Shown here: one piece after another, positions 1-9,878 of the stretch
How the letters are laid out: every line of letters begins with the position of its first letter
Position numbering within the stretch: position 1 is the first letter of the stretch
NCBI RefSeq assembly: GCF_029243085.1
Contig: NZ_JAQWSS010000084.1
Location: 1 to 47,803, forward strand
Source: Candidatus Thioglobus sp.
Lineage (GTDB): Bacteria; Pseudomonadota; Gammaproteobacteria; PS1; Pseudothioglobaceae
Length of the DNA stretch: 47,803 nt
Reading direction: 5' to 3'
Made by a program: the position numbers and the translations under genes
The notes under the pieces: generated by a model
What the model was told of the DNA's origin: nothing
Databases searched by the model: none
What the model saw: the letters and a program-made list of their open reading frames with translations, nothing else

Positions 1-74
1 AAAAATTCAAATATCACAACTGCTACAACTAATGCTATAGCAACAGTTGGAATACTAAAAAAATTACTCTTCAT
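1..74 (-). CDS. Partial CDS (N-terminus only, runs off the left edge); putative membrane protein
   Basis: Minus-strand ATG at 74 overlaps the 3' end of the eptA ORF; reads MKSNFFSIPTVAIALVVAVVIFEF..., hydrophobic and open to the edge. Confidence 0.45.
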   Translation of the reverse strand, partial: MKSNFFSIPTVAIALVVAVVIFEF

Positions 75-1659
75 ATGATAGATAATCCATATTTTTGTCA
101 TACACTGTTGACCTAATATTCATCAGTCCTAAGAGTGTATGAAACATGCCGTCATGTGTCGTAGAGCTTTTAACTGTTTTTTGTAGGTCTTGTTGATTAA
201 TTTCCTTTGCAAATTGATCGTCAAACCACATAATTGAGCTAACATGAGTTTGCTCTTTTGGTGCTATAAAATACGGCATGCCGTGCAAATATAAGTTATT
301 TTCACCTAAAGATTCACCATGATCACTCATATAGAACATAGCAGTTTTATGAGTTTTTTGATTATTTTTCAATAGTTCAACCACTTTAGCAAGAAAATAA
401 TCTGTATAAACAATGGTATTGTCATAGGCGTTGTTAATTTGCTCGTTCGTGCATTCATTTAGTTGATTGGTTTCGCACACAGGTTTATATTTCTCAAATT
501 CTGCTGGATAACGCTTGTAATAAGCCGGACCGTGACTGCCCATCATATGTAAAACAATCATAATATCCTGATTTTTACGATCGTCTATATATGACTGCAA
601 CCCAACCAGCATCCCTTCATCACGACATTCATTGTCACAAATGGTATTACTATTATTTGACTGATAGTCTTGATATTCAACTCGATCTGCAACACTCTTT
701 GAGCTAGAGTTATTATCACGCCACAATACATTAACCCCTGCTGTTGATAAAACATCTAAAGCATTGCTCATATTTTTTCCTTGGGCATGAGAATAATCAC
801 TCTTAGTTAGCTTTGAAAACATGCATGGTAAAGATACTGCAGTATCGGTGCCACAAGAACTCATCTGGGAAAAGCTAATTACATCTTGCTGAGCAAGCAA
901 TGGATTGGTGTCTCTTTCATATCCATTTAATGAAAATCGGTCAGCTCTAGCGGTTTCTCCTGCGACAACAATGACTATTTTTTTACTCTTGTCATTCCTT
1001 TGAATAGTGGCATCTTGGCCAATGGTGACAAATGGTGCATTAGCGCTTTTAAACTGATTGCCAGTATACTTGCCGATTGCGTATAAGAAATAAGTTGGAT
1101 TAATGTGCAATCTAAGTTGTTTATTTTCTCTCGCAAATGACGTATAAGCTTTTGAAAACAACAGTGTCACCAAAACAAATACCATAATTAGAACCACAAT
1201 GGCTTTAAACTTACTCCACAACATTGAGGATATCGCTGTCTTTTTAAGCTCTAGTTTATAAACCCATATTGAAGGTAAAACACCTAATACCACAAAATAT
1301 ACGATTAACTTAAAACTAAACAGATCGAGTGATTCTGACAAGTTAGTTTCCAAGGTATTAACAATCATATTATCATCGAAAACAGTGCCGTAACTGTTGG
1401 CAAAGTAACTAACAACAGAAGAGGATAACAATATAAAAATTAAAATGGGCTTAACACTATAACGATAAGCTACTAACAACAAAAAAACTGACAAGAAGGA
1501 AAAGAGCCAAACTAGCAAAGAGACTACAAAACCAAGATTCTCAGAGAGCGGATAGACTACTATTGTCTCTGTAAAAAACTTAACATTGCCTGTTAAGGTT
1601 ATAAACAATGAAACGATCAGTACAAGCGACGTAATGGAGATTTTCTGAGTAAAATTCAT
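64..1659 (-). CDS. eptA: Phosphoethanolamine transferase (EptA/sulfatase-like membrane enzyme)
   Basis: N-terminal TM helices then periplasmic sulfatase fold: VVAGETARADRFSLNGYERDTNP, HMMGSHGPAYYKRYP, YMSDHGESLGENNLYLHGMPY. Confidence 0.88.
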   Translation of the reverse strand: MNFTQKISITSLVLIVSLFITLTGNVKFFTETIVVYPLSENLGFVVSLLVWLFSFLSVFLLLVAYRYSVKPILIFILLSSSVVSYFANSYGTVFDDNMIVNTLETNLSESLDLFSFKLIVYFVVLGVLPSIWVYKLELKKTAISSMLWSKFKAIVVLIMVFVLVTLLFSKAYTSFARENKQLRLHINPTYFLYAIGKYTGNQFKSANAPFVTIGQDATIQRNDKSKKIVIVVAGETARADRFSLNGYERDTNPLLAQQDVISFSQMSSCGTDTAVSLPCMFSKLTKSDYSHAQGKNMSNALDVLSTAGVNVLWRDNNSSSKSVADRVEYQDYQSNNSNTICDNECRDEGMLVGLQSYIDDRKNQDIMIVLHMMGSHGPAYYKRYPAEFEKYKPVCETNQLNECTNEQINNAYDNTIVYTDYFLAKVVELLKNNQKTHKTAMFYMSDHGESLGENNLYLHGMPYFIAPKEQTHVSSIMWFDDQFAKEINQQDLQKTVKSSTTHDGMFHTLLGLMNIRSTVYDKNMDYLSYEE

Positions 1660-1726
1660 GTTTTATATCAAACGTAATAAATGTCGATTATTATATTACG
1701 TAATGATCTTTCTTAGAAGCCAACAT

Positions 1727-2401
1727 ATGATTAATTCACACGCACATTTAGATTTTGACAATATGAATTCAGTTGCAGAAAATGCAGTTGCTATTGTGCC
1801 TAGTATTGGCCAGCAAAATTGGATCGATGTACAAATGTACCCTTATTTTGCTTTTGGCATTCATCCGTGGATGGTTGAATCTCACTCACAGCAAGAACTT
1901 GACCATTTAGAGTATTTAATTAAATGCAATAATCCAGTTGCAATTGGTGAATGTGGACTAGATTACATTAAAGATATTGACAAAGAAACGCAACTGCATT
2001 TTTTTAATTCTCAACTGATAATGGCGGAAAAATACGATCTTCCTATAATCATTCATGCAGTCAAAGCTACTGAAGATGTTATCTTTCTACTAAAAAAATA
2101 CTCAAAATTAAGGGGTGAAATTCACGGTTTTTCTGGCAGTGAATCTCAAGCCAAACAATTAACTAGTATGGGGTTTTATCTTGGTTTTGGTATGCAAATT
2201 CTTAATCAAAAATCAACCAAAATTCGACAAATTGTTAAAAACTGTCCGCTGGAATTTATATTGATTGAGACTGATGACCATCATAATCCGAATGATTTAC
2301 AGCTAGTGGCAGAAGAGATTGCCAAGCTTAAGAAAATTCCAATAGACACTGTGACCACTCAATGTGATAATAATGCTATTTTATTATTTAACTTAAAATA
2401 A
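1727..2401 (+). CDS. TatD family metal-dependent hydrolase (short form)
   Basis: MINSHAHLDF, AIGECGLDYI, LPIIIHAVKA, IETDDHHNP motifs. The ORF opens at 1658; ATG 1727 fits the family start. Confidence 0.8.
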   Translation: MINSHAHLDFDNMNSVAENAVAIVPSIGQQNWIDVQMYPYFAFGIHPWMVESHSQQELDHLEYLIKCNNPVAIGECGLDYIKDIDKETQLHFFNSQLIMAEKYDLPIIIHAVKATEDVIFLLKKYSKLRGEIHGFSGSESQAKQLTSMGFYLGFGMQILNQKSTKIRQIVKNCPLEFILIETDDHHNPNDLQLVAEEIAKLKKIPIDTVTTQCDNNAILLFNLK

Positions 2402-3138
2402 TGGCTGGAAGTTGTGCGCGTACTGAAATACTACTAGGTCAAAACGGCTTGGCACGATTGGCCGAATCCCACGTGGTCATTGCTGGACTTGGTGGTGTAG
2501 GTGGCGCCTGTGCTGAAAGTCTGTGTCGAGCTGGCATTGGCACCCTGACTTTAATTGATTTTGACATTGTTGAAACAACTGACCTAAACCGACAAATTAT
2601 TGCGCTTAACTCTACTTTGGGACTCAAAAAGGTAGATGTATTGGCTGATAGGTTGCATGATATCAACCCAACGACTGTTATCATTAAGCGCGATGAGTTT
2701 ATTGATCGAGAGAAGGCTCAATTAATAGCTCTGAATGAGGACTATCATTTTGTGGCAGATTGTATCGATGCAATTGCCTATAAAACCGTCCTAATAGATA
2801 GCTGTAATAAATCAGGCATGGCTATTATTTCAAGCATGGGTGCTGGCGGCAGACTGGATCCAACACAAGTGAAAATTTCGCGCATGGATAAAACTCAAAA
2901 CTGCGCTCTAGCTAGGGAAATGCGCAAACAACTTAGAAACATCCGCGCCTCAATGAAATTTCCTGTAGTGCATTCTACTGAATTACAAATTAAAGCCTTG
3001 CCACATAAAGCAGTTACTGAGACAGATACAGCGCCAGCTGGAAGACCTAGAGCTGTAAATGGTGCAATTTCCTATATGCCCAATATCTTTGGACTCATGA
3101 TGGCAGGCCATATTATTCAAACTTTATTAAAATCTTGA
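2401..3138 (+). CDS. tcdA: tRNA threonylcarbamoyladenosine dehydratase (TcdA/CsdL, E1-like)
   Basis: GLGGVGGACAESLCRAGIGTLTLIDFDIVETTDLNRQ nucleotide-binding motif and MGAGGRLDPTQVKISRMDKT. Confidence 0.85.
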   Translation: MAGSCARTEILLGQNGLARLAESHVVIAGLGGVGGACAESLCRAGIGTLTLIDFDIVETTDLNRQIIALNSTLGLKKVDVLADRLHDINPTTVIIKRDEFIDREKAQLIALNEDYHFVADCIDAIAYKTVLIDSCNKSGMAIISSMGAGGRLDPTQVKISRMDKTQNCALAREMRKQLRNIRASMKFPVVHSTELQIKALPHKAVTETDTAPAGRPRAVNGAISYMPNIFGLMMAGHIIQTLLKS

Positions 3139-3162
3139 CATAATTTAAACAAGGAAATACTT

Positions 3163-3717
3163 ATGGTTAGTACTGAAACACCTATTTGTGACTTTAATTC
3201 ACCGGCAGTTAATTTTGAACTAAAGGGTGTCGATGGAAAAACTCACACTCTAGAGAGCTGCAAAGGCGAGAAAGGCTTATTAGTTATGTTTATTTGTAAT
3301 CACTGTCCTTATGTAAAGGCGATTATTGATCGAATCATTCGTGACACTGGAGAATTAAAAGCAATGGGCTTAAATACGGTGGCCATTATGTCGAACAACC
3401 CTGATGAATATGAAGCGGATTCTTTCGAAAATATGAAAAAAATAGCTGAAGAAATGAATTTCCCTTTTCCTTATTTGATCGATGAAACACAAGAAATCGC
3501 TAAATCCTATGGCGCAGTTTGCACGCCTGATTTTTTTGGCTATAACAACAAACTCGAATTACAATATCGAGGTCGTCTAGACGCATCACGCAAAGAAAGC
3601 GCAGCTGAAGATGTTAAACGTGACCTTTTCGATGCAATGAAACAAGTGGTCATTAACGGCAAAGGTCCGTTAGAACAAATCCCATCAATGGGCTGTTCTA
3701 TTAAGTGGCTCGACTAA
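3163..3717 (+). CDS. Thioredoxin-fold protein (AhpC/TSA-like)
   Basis: FICNHCPYVKAIIDRI, thioredoxin-like architecture, TPDFFGYNNKLELQYRGRLD. Confidence 0.8.
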   Translation: MVSTETPICDFNSPAVNFELKGVDGKTHTLESCKGEKGLLVMFICNHCPYVKAIIDRIIRDTGELKAMGLNTVAIMSNNPDEYEADSFENMKKIAEEMNFPFPYLIDETQEIAKSYGAVCTPDFFGYNNKLELQYRGRLDASRKESAAEDVKRDLFDAMKQVVINGKGPLEQIPSMGCSIKWLD

Positions 3718-4046
3718 AAGGTGAGCACCTTATCAGAGTGCTTAATAATTGTATGTAAATCATCCAAGGTAGACATTGAACAAAAATTGGAGGATTTAGA
3801 TTGTCTAATCTTTAGACATGTTCCGCAGGCAAATATTTTGCCACCTTGATCGACAAATTCTTGCATTAGTTCTGTAATCTTAAACTGGCCATTATCCAAT
3901 GTTTCACTCTCTACACCCTTTGCCAATAAAAACACTTGAACTACCTCATTTTTACCTAAGGAAAAAACACCAATTCTGAATGCATTAAATACAGTTTCAG
4001 GATCATTAGAATAGATAATCATTCCAAGCTTCATCACAACCTCCAT
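3714..4046 (-). CDS. DsrE family protein
   Basis: MKLGMIIYSNDPETVFNAFRIG...VQVFLLAKGVE...GGKIFACGTCLKIRQ, typical of the DsrE/DsrF-like fold. Confidence 0.75.
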   Translation of the reverse strand: MEVVMKLGMIIYSNDPETVFNAFRIGVFSLGKNEVVQVFLLAKGVESETLDNGQFKITELMQEFVDQGGKIFACGTCLKIRQSKSSNFCSMSTLDDLHTIIKHSDKVLTF

Positions 4047-4150
4047 AAAGTTCGTATCTTATTAAGATTGTACGCCTAATTAATATAATAAAAAACTGAT
4101 ATAACATAGTTAGCGTATAATTGCGTTCTTTGCCTGTCTTATAAATCCGC

Positions 4151-6025
4151 ATGTCTGAACAAAAAACTGATAATCAATCACAAAAAACATTTAATGATTT
4201 AGGTCTTTCCAATTCGATTCTAAGTGTACTAGATACTATTGGATATGAAACCCCTTCTCCGATTCAGGAGCAGTGTATCACTCATCTTTTAAACGGCGAG
4301 GATATCATTGGTCAGGCGCAAACAGGTACTGGAAAAACAGCTGCTTTTGCTCTTCCGTTATTAGATAATATTGATCTTAACTTAAATGCGCCTCAGCTAC
4401 TCATTTTAGCGCCAACACGTGAACTGGCTATTCAGGTTTCAGAAGCCGTTCAAACTTATGCACGTGGCATGAAGGGTTTTCATGTGCTGCCAATTTACGG
4501 TGGACAATCTTATGATGTTCAACTGCGTCCTTTAAAGCGCGGTGTTCATTGTGTAGTAGGAACGCCTGGTCGTGTGATGGATCACATCAAAAAAGGCACT
4601 TTGAAGTTAGAAAACTTAAAGTCATTTGTACTAGATGAAGCCGATGAAATGTTAAAGATGGGCTTTATTGACGATATTAAATGGGTAATGGAGCGCATTC
4701 CTGAACAACGTCAAATTGCACTTTTCTCTGCTACCATGCCAAGTGTGATCAAGCGTGTTGCTGAAAAATTTTTAAACAAGCCTAAAGTTGTTCAAGTCAA
4801 AAACAAAACTGAAACAGCGCCAACTATTACTCAAAAATACTGTCTAGTTGGCGGCTTACAGCAAAAACTTGACGCACTAACTCGAATTCTAGAAGTGACA
4901 GAGTTTGACGCGATGATTATCTTTGCGAGAACCAAAACTTTGACAGTTGAATTAGCAGAGAAACTTTCAGCTAGGGGATTTACTGCTGAGGCGATAAATG
5001 GCGATATTCAGCAAAATCAGCGTGAGCGCTTGATTAATAACTACAAAAAAGGCAAGATTGACATTCTAATTGCAACTGACGTTGCGGCTCGTGGACTAGA
5101 TGTACCACGTATTTCTCATGTAGTGAACTATGATATTCCTCAAGATGCAGAAACTTATGTACACCGAATTGGTCGTACTGGTCGAGCTGGACGCGAAGGT
5201 GAAGCAATTTTATTTGTCACTCATCGTGAGCGTCGTATGCTTAACAATATTGAGCGTGTAACACGTCAAAAAATTGAGCCTATTGAGCTACCTACTGCAA
5301 AAATCATTAATGAAAAACGTATTGACACGTTTAAGAAAAAAATAACAGAAACTATTAACAATCAAGATTTAAGCATCTTCGAAAAACTTGTTACTGAGTT
5401 TCAAGAAGCTAACGAAGACAGTTCGCATCTTAAAATTGCAGCAGCGTTGGCACATATTGCACAAGGTAACGAGCCTTTACTATTGTCTGAAAAAGAGCCA
5501 AGCTTTGGCAGAGATCAAAAACCAGGTGAAGAGAAAATTGTACCAGTAGAGGCAACTCCGCTAAAAGATCATCCGCAAATTCCAATGCGTCGCTATAAAA
5601 TCGAAGTGGGCAATAGTAACAATATTAAGCCGGGAAATATTCTCGGCGCCATTGCTAATGAAGCAGATATGGATAGTGAATACATTGGCTCTATTCAAAT
5701 TTTTGATCATTTTTCGACTGTTGATTTACCAGATGAAATGCCCAAAGAAATATTTGAGGTGTTGAAAAAAACAACAGTTAATGGCAAGCGCTTGAATATT
5801 GCTGAATTAACCGAAAAAAACAACAAGGCAACCGTTGGTGGCTTACAAAAATCTAAACGAAACTTTGGCCGTAAGAAGTTTTCTAAAGACTCGCGTGGTG
5901 GCAACCGAGGCTCTAGAGATGGCGGTCGAGGCTCTAGAGATGGCAGAAAAGGTGGTGGAGATAACAAGGGTGGCGGTCGTAATAAACCTAAATTCTCACG
6001 CTCTAAACCTAAAAACAATTCTTAA
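4151..6025 (+). CDS. deaD: DEAD-box ATP-dependent RNA helicase with Gly/Arg-rich tail
   Basis: AQTGTGKTAAFALP, PTRELA, DEAD, SAT, ARGLD, HRIGRTGRAGR motifs; C-terminal RNA-binding domain and RGG-like tail. Confidence 0.9.
   Translation: MSEQKTDNQSQKTFNDLGLSNSILSVLDTIGYETPSPIQEQCITHLLNGEDIIGQAQTGTGKTAAFALPLLDNIDLNLNAPQLLILAPTRELAIQVSEAVQTYARGMKGFHVLPIYGGQSYDVQLRPLKRGVHCVVGTPGRVMDHIKKGTLKLENLKSFVLDEADEMLKMGFIDDIKWVMERIPEQRQIALFSATMPSVIKRVAEKFLNKPKVVQVKNKTETAPTITQKYCLVGGLQQKLDALTRILEVTEFDAMIIFARTKTLTVELAEKLSARGFTAEAINGDIQQNQRERLINNYKKGKIDILIATDVAARGLDVPRISHVVNYDIPQDAETYVHRIGRTGRAGREGEAILFVTHRERRMLNNIERVTRQKIEPIELPTAKIINEKRIDTFKKKITETINNQDLSIFEKLVTEFQEANEDSSHLKIAAALAHIAQGNEPLLLSEKEPSFGRDQKPGEEKIVPVEATPLKDHPQIPMRRYKIEVGNSNNIKPGNILGAIANEADMDSEYIGSIQIFDHFSTVDLPDEMPKEIFEVLKKTTVNGKRLNIAELTEKNNKATVGGLQKSKRNFGRKKFSKDSRGGNRGSRDGGRGSRDGRKGGGDNKGGGRNKPKFSRSKPKNNS
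5906..5947 (+). repeat. Two tandem copies of a ~21-bp unit encoding the RG/RD-rich DeaD tail
   Basis: CGAGGCTCTAGAGATGGCGGT then CGAGGCTCTAGAGATGGCAGA. Confidence 0.85.
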
Positions 6026-6037
6026 ACATTAAATTTA

Positions 6038-6051
6038 ACCTGTTAACAGGT
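6038..6051. repeat. Perfect 14-bp palindrome between deaD and the cold-shock gene
   Basis: ACCTGTTAACAGGT equals its own reverse complement; no following U-tract. Confidence 0.8.
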
Positions 6052-6187
6052 GTAAAGTACGTTAAAATGCACGTGCTGGTAAAGTATACAGCTGCTATTT
6101 ATATTGTTTTGACTGATGGTTTCATCCTCTCTAAGTTATAAATGTGGTCTATTTTTACGGTATTTTTTTAAACTTATAGGAGACATC

Positions 6188-6391
6188 ATGTCTACAACAG
6201 GAAAGGTTAAGTGGTTTGACGCAAAGAAAGGTTTTGGTTTTATTGAGCAAGAAAGTGGTGACGATGTATTCGTTCACTTCCGTGCTATCCAAGGCGACGG
6301 TTACAAGTCACTAGAAGAAGGTCAAGAAGTAGAATTTGATTTAGAAGATGGTGCTAAAGGTCCACAAGCGGCTAACGTACATCCTCAGTAA
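6188..6391 (+). CDS. Cold-shock domain protein
   Basis: [31 protein letters not shown], with upstream AGGAG. The ORF-track start 6116 gives an unlikely N-terminal extension. Confidence 0.93.
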   Translation: MSTTGKVKWFDAKKGFGFIEQESGDDVFVHFRAIQGDGYKSLEEGQEVEFDLEDGAKGPQAANVHPQ

Positions 6392-6411
6392 CTTTATAGT
6401 TATTTGAATTC

Positions 6412-6441
6412 AAAAAACCCAGCTTGAACGCTGGGTTTTTT
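6412..6441 (+). terminator. Rho-independent terminator after the cold-shock gene
   Basis: AAAAAACCCAGC-TTGAAC-GCTGGGTTTTTT: 12-bp stem, 6-nt loop, T-tract. Confidence 0.9.
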
Positions 6442-6469
6442 ATTGTCTAAAATTCGTTAAAATAGACTC

Positions 6470-7885
6470 ATGAAAACATACTATTGGTACGACTACGAGA
6501 CTTTTGGAATCAACCCAAAGACAGATCGAATTTCTCAATTCGCTGGAATTAGAACAGATGAAAATCTTAATATACTAGATGAGCATATGTTTTATTGTAA
6601 ACCAACTAATGACTGTCTACCATCGCCAGAAGCCTGCAATGTAACAGGAATAACACCTCAATTGTGCGCTCAAAAAGGCATGATTGAGCACGAGTTTATT
6701 AAGAAAATACAACTTGAGTTTGCCACGCCAAACACCTGTATTGCAGGCTATAACTCAATCCGATTTGATGATGAATTTACCCGTTACACCTTGTATCGAA
6801 ATTTCATGGACCCTTATGCATGGCATTGGCAAAATGGCAATACACGCTGGGATATATTAGATGTAGTTCGAATGTGTTATGCACTAAAAAAAGACAATAG
6901 TCTTAAATGGGTTTATGATGATAACGGTAAGCCTATTTTTAAATTAGATCGACTTTCCCCTGCTAATGGAATTGAGCACGCCAATGCACATGATGCTCTC
7001 GCTGATGTGCGTGCAACCATAGCACTTGCTAGAATTATAAAATCCACGCAACCAGGATTATTTGACCATGCATTTAAATTGCGAGAAAAGAAATTTGTTG
7101 AATCCAGTCTTAACTTATTTGAGCCTATGCTGCACACTTCTGGCATGTACCCAGCAGATAAGTCGTGTACACGTCTTTCTGTAGCACTTGCCTACCATCC
7201 TCAATATAACGATCGGGCTATTGTCTTTAATTTAGATCAAGATCCGTCAGTATTACTAGAAATGAGTACGGATGAGCTCAGAACGCTTACGTTTACCAAG
7301 CAAGCAGAATTGCCATCAGGTGTTAATCGGTTACAAATTAAAGATTTGGTTTTTAATAAAAGCCCAATGTTTGTCACTAATATTTACAAAATCGATCCAA
7401 AAATTGCGGAACAATTGCAAATTAATATGGAGCTTTGCCTTCAACACCTCACTTTTATTAAATATAATCAAGTTGCCATTGAGAAAGCGGTTCAAGATTT
7501 ATACAGTAATAATCAAGATTTTTCTGATAACAATGACGTTGACCAATCTTTATATGGTGGGTTTATGGATAATACTGATAAACGTATCGCCCAACAGCTA
7601 CAAACACTCAGCATTACCGAACTCAAGAATTTCCATCCAAAGTTTAAAGATGAAAAGCTTGCTAATTTACTCATCCATTTCAAAGCTAGGAATTATCCTG
7701 AATGCTTAACTGATGATGAAGCTGAAAACTGGTTTGAAATAGTACAAGGTAGAGTTCAAGCTGGAGAAAATGGTTATCTTTCAATTGATCAATATTTCCA
7801 ACGTATTAATATTATGCGTGAACAGTATCCACAAAAAGAATCGCTTTGGCAACAACTCGAAAGCTATGGAGAATCTTTCTTTTAA
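6470..7885 (+). CDS. sbcB: Exodeoxyribonuclease I
   Basis: YYWYDYETFGINPKTDRISQFAGIRTDENLN, GYNSIRFDDEFTRYTLYRNF, AHDALADVRAT. Confidence 0.92.
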   Translation: MKTYYWYDYETFGINPKTDRISQFAGIRTDENLNILDEHMFYCKPTNDCLPSPEACNVTGITPQLCAQKGMIEHEFIKKIQLEFATPNTCIAGYNSIRFDDEFTRYTLYRNFMDPYAWHWQNGNTRWDILDVVRMCYALKKDNSLKWVYDDNGKPIFKLDRLSPANGIEHANAHDALADVRATIALARIIKSTQPGLFDHAFKLREKKFVESSLNLFEPMLHTSGMYPADKSCTRLSVALAYHPQYNDRAIVFNLDQDPSVLLEMSTDELRTLTFTKQAELPSGVNRLQIKDLVFNKSPMFVTNIYKIDPKIAEQLQINMELCLQHLTFIKYNQVAIEKAVQDLYSNNQDFSDNNDVDQSLYGGFMDNTDKRIAQQLQTLSITELKNFHPKFKDEKLANLLIHFKARNYPECLTDDEAENWFEIVQGRVQAGENGYLSIDQYFQRINIMREQYPQKESLWQQLESYGESFF

Positions 7886-7964
7886 GTTTTTTCAGCTCGT
7901 TTTGCTATTTATTTAGATTTCAGGTATAATCTTTGGCTATTGAGAAATTAAGCAAAAGAGAAGA

Positions 7965-8597
7965 ATGAACGCTGAGACTCGTTTCGAAATGTTTGAAAGG
8001 TTACTGAAAAAGATACCTAACCCTACAACAGAACTAAACTATGAAACACCCTTTGAGCTACTGGTAGCAGTTACTTTATCTGCTCAAGCAACAGACAAAA
8101 GCGTCAACAAAGTTACTGATAAATTATTTCCTATTGCCAACACCCCTGAATCTATCTTTGAGTTAGGTGAAGATACTCTTAGAGATACGATTAAAACGAT
8201 TGGATTATTTAATTCAAAAGCCAAGCATATTATTCAAGCTTGTAAAATTTTAATCGACAAGTACGATTCAAAAGTACCTGAAACACGCAAAGAATTAGAA
8301 GCATTACCAGGTGTTGGACGTAAAACAGCAAATGTTGTTCTTAATACTGCTTTTGGTCATCCGACAATTGCAGTTGATACACACATCTATCGTGTTGCTA
8401 ATCGCACTGCAATTGCTAGTGGAAAAACAGTGCTTGAAGTTGAAAAAAAATTAGTTAAATTTATTCCTGATGAATATCGAGTTCCAGCTCACCATTTAAT
8501 GATTCTACATGGTCGCTATACTTGCAAAGCGCGCTCTCCATTATGTACAGAGTGTATTTTATTAGACTTGTGTGAATACGAAGAAAAAAACCTATAG
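7965..8597 (+). CDS. nth: Endonuclease III
   Basis: LLVAVTLSAQATDKSVNKVT, LPGVGRKTANVVLN, VDTHIYRVANR, CKARSPLCTECILLDLC Fe-S motif. Confidence 0.95.
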   Translation: MNAETRFEMFERLLKKIPNPTTELNYETPFELLVAVTLSAQATDKSVNKVTDKLFPIANTPESIFELGEDTLRDTIKTIGLFNSKAKHIIQACKILIDKYDSKVPETRKELEALPGVGRKTANVVLNTAFGHPTIAVDTHIYRVANRTAIASGKTVLEVEKKLVKFIPDEYRVPAHHLMILHGRYTCKARSPLCTECILLDLCEYEEKNL

Positions 8598-8605
8598 TCT
8601 GATCT

Positions 8606-9025
8606 GTGCTCTATACTCAAAACAGGACTGAGCAACGAAAATTTTTAGCCAAAGCCTGGCAGAAGTTTTTAGATAAAAAAATTCTTGACCCTTTAGAAGA
8701 TCAACTAACACGAGTGATTGAAATTCATCCTGAATATCACACACTTATTCAAAATATTGAATCTGATTATTTCCCTGAACAAGGAGAGGTAAATCCCTTC
8801 TTGCATATTAATTTACACCTATCGCTTAGAGAGCAGCTTTCTATTAATCAGCCTCATGGCATTAAAGAAATTTATCAAAAAATTTTAAATAAATGTAGTG
8901 ATGTGCATGAAGCAGAACATCAGATGATGGATTGCATTGCAGAGATGATTTTTTCTGCGCAAAAAAATAATGCAGCGATGGATCATCAAGCCTATATTCG
9001 TTGCCTGGAACAAAAGTCCAATTAA
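8606..9025 (+). CDS. DUF1841-like conserved protein
   Basis: GTG start at 8606; NPFLHINLHLSLREQLSINQPHGIKEIY resembles the DUF1841 family. Confidence 0.65.
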   Translation: MLYTQNRTEQRKFLAKAWQKFLDKKILDPLEDQLTRVIEIHPEYHTLIQNIESDYFPEQGEVNPFLHINLHLSLREQLSINQPHGIKEIYQKILNKCSDVHEAEHQMMDCIAEMIFSAQKNNAAMDHQAYIRCLEQKSN

Positions 9026-9029
9026 TAAT

Positions 9030-9878
9030 ATGACTGTTCCATTAGAAACACTAATCGAACAGCATCTAAATCATTCAATAATTAGTAAAAATTCTATTGG
9101 CACAGGGATCTTTGAAGCTTATAAGATAACACTATCTAATGGCCAAACATACTTCGTTAAATACCAATCAACCTCATCACAACAGCTAATAAATGAGGCT
9201 AATATGTTGCGCATGTTGGGCGGCACAATATATACACCCAAGGTATTAGCAAATTGTAAACACTGTTTAATTCTTGAATGGATTGAGGAGCGATTTAAAC
9301 AATCCAATCAAGCGCAATTAGGAAGGGACTTAGCATCCCTACATAGAATTACACAAGATTATTATGGTTTTAATGTGGATAATCACATTGGCACTACTCC
9401 TCAATTAAACGCGTCAGACAAACATATTAATAATTGGATAGATTTTTTTTGGAACTATCGATTGCTATTTCAAATCAATCTGGCAAATACCAATGGACAT
9501 TTAAATCGCGTTGATTATCAATCTTTGATGGCTGTTAAAGATACCCTACCAAGCTTGATAGATATTGATATTACTCCCGCCCTACTTCATGGTGATTTAT
9601 GGTCAGGCAATGTGATGAGTACAGATTCCGGACCTTGTTTTATTGATCCAGCTTGTTATTTTGGTCATCGTGAAATAGATTTTTCGCTCACCTTTATGTT
9701 TGGCGGATTTACCGAAGAGTTCTATAGCACCTATGAGCAAGAATTCCCATTTGACCAAGGCTTTGAACAAAGAAAGCCTTTGTATATGCTGTACCATTAT
9801 TTAAACCATTTGAATATTTTTGGCAGTGGATATCATGCCAACGTTATGAACTGTGTTAGCCAATTAAAAGCTAGCTAG
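9030..9878 (+). CDS. Fructosamine kinase family protein
   Basis: YFVKYQ, LGRDLASLHRITQDYYGF, LLHGDLWSGNVM, GPCFIDPACYFGHREIDFSLTFMFGGF. ATG 9030 preferred over ORF start 8970. Confidence 0.85.
   Translation: MTVPLETLIEQHLNHSIISKNSIGTGIFEAYKITLSNGQTYFVKYQSTSSQQLINEANMLRMLGGTIYTPKVLANCKHCLILEWIEERFKQSNQAQLGRDLASLHRITQDYYGFNVDNHIGTTPQLNASDKHINNWIDFFWNYRLLFQINLANTNGHLNRVDYQSLMAVKDTLPSLIDIDITPALLHGDLWSGNVMSTDSGPCFIDPACYFGHREIDFSLTFMFGGFTEEFYSTYEQEFPFDQGFEQRKPLYMLYHYLNHLNIFGSGYHANVMNCVSQLKAS

Noticed and set aside
64-1659. Possible acquired mcr-type colistin resistance gene
   Set aside because: Resembles a chromosomal EptA with host-like AT-rich composition; no flanking IS or mobile markers.
5707-6032. 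Minus-strand ORF 5707-6018 (Pro/Leu-rich) and plus-strand ORF 5835-6032
   Set aside because: Both are alternative frames of the DeaD Gly/Arg-rich repeat region; low-complexity artefacts.
7272-7709. 145-aa plus-strand ORF overlapping sbcB
   Set aside because: Out-of-frame shadow of the well-supported exonuclease I gene; no motifs.
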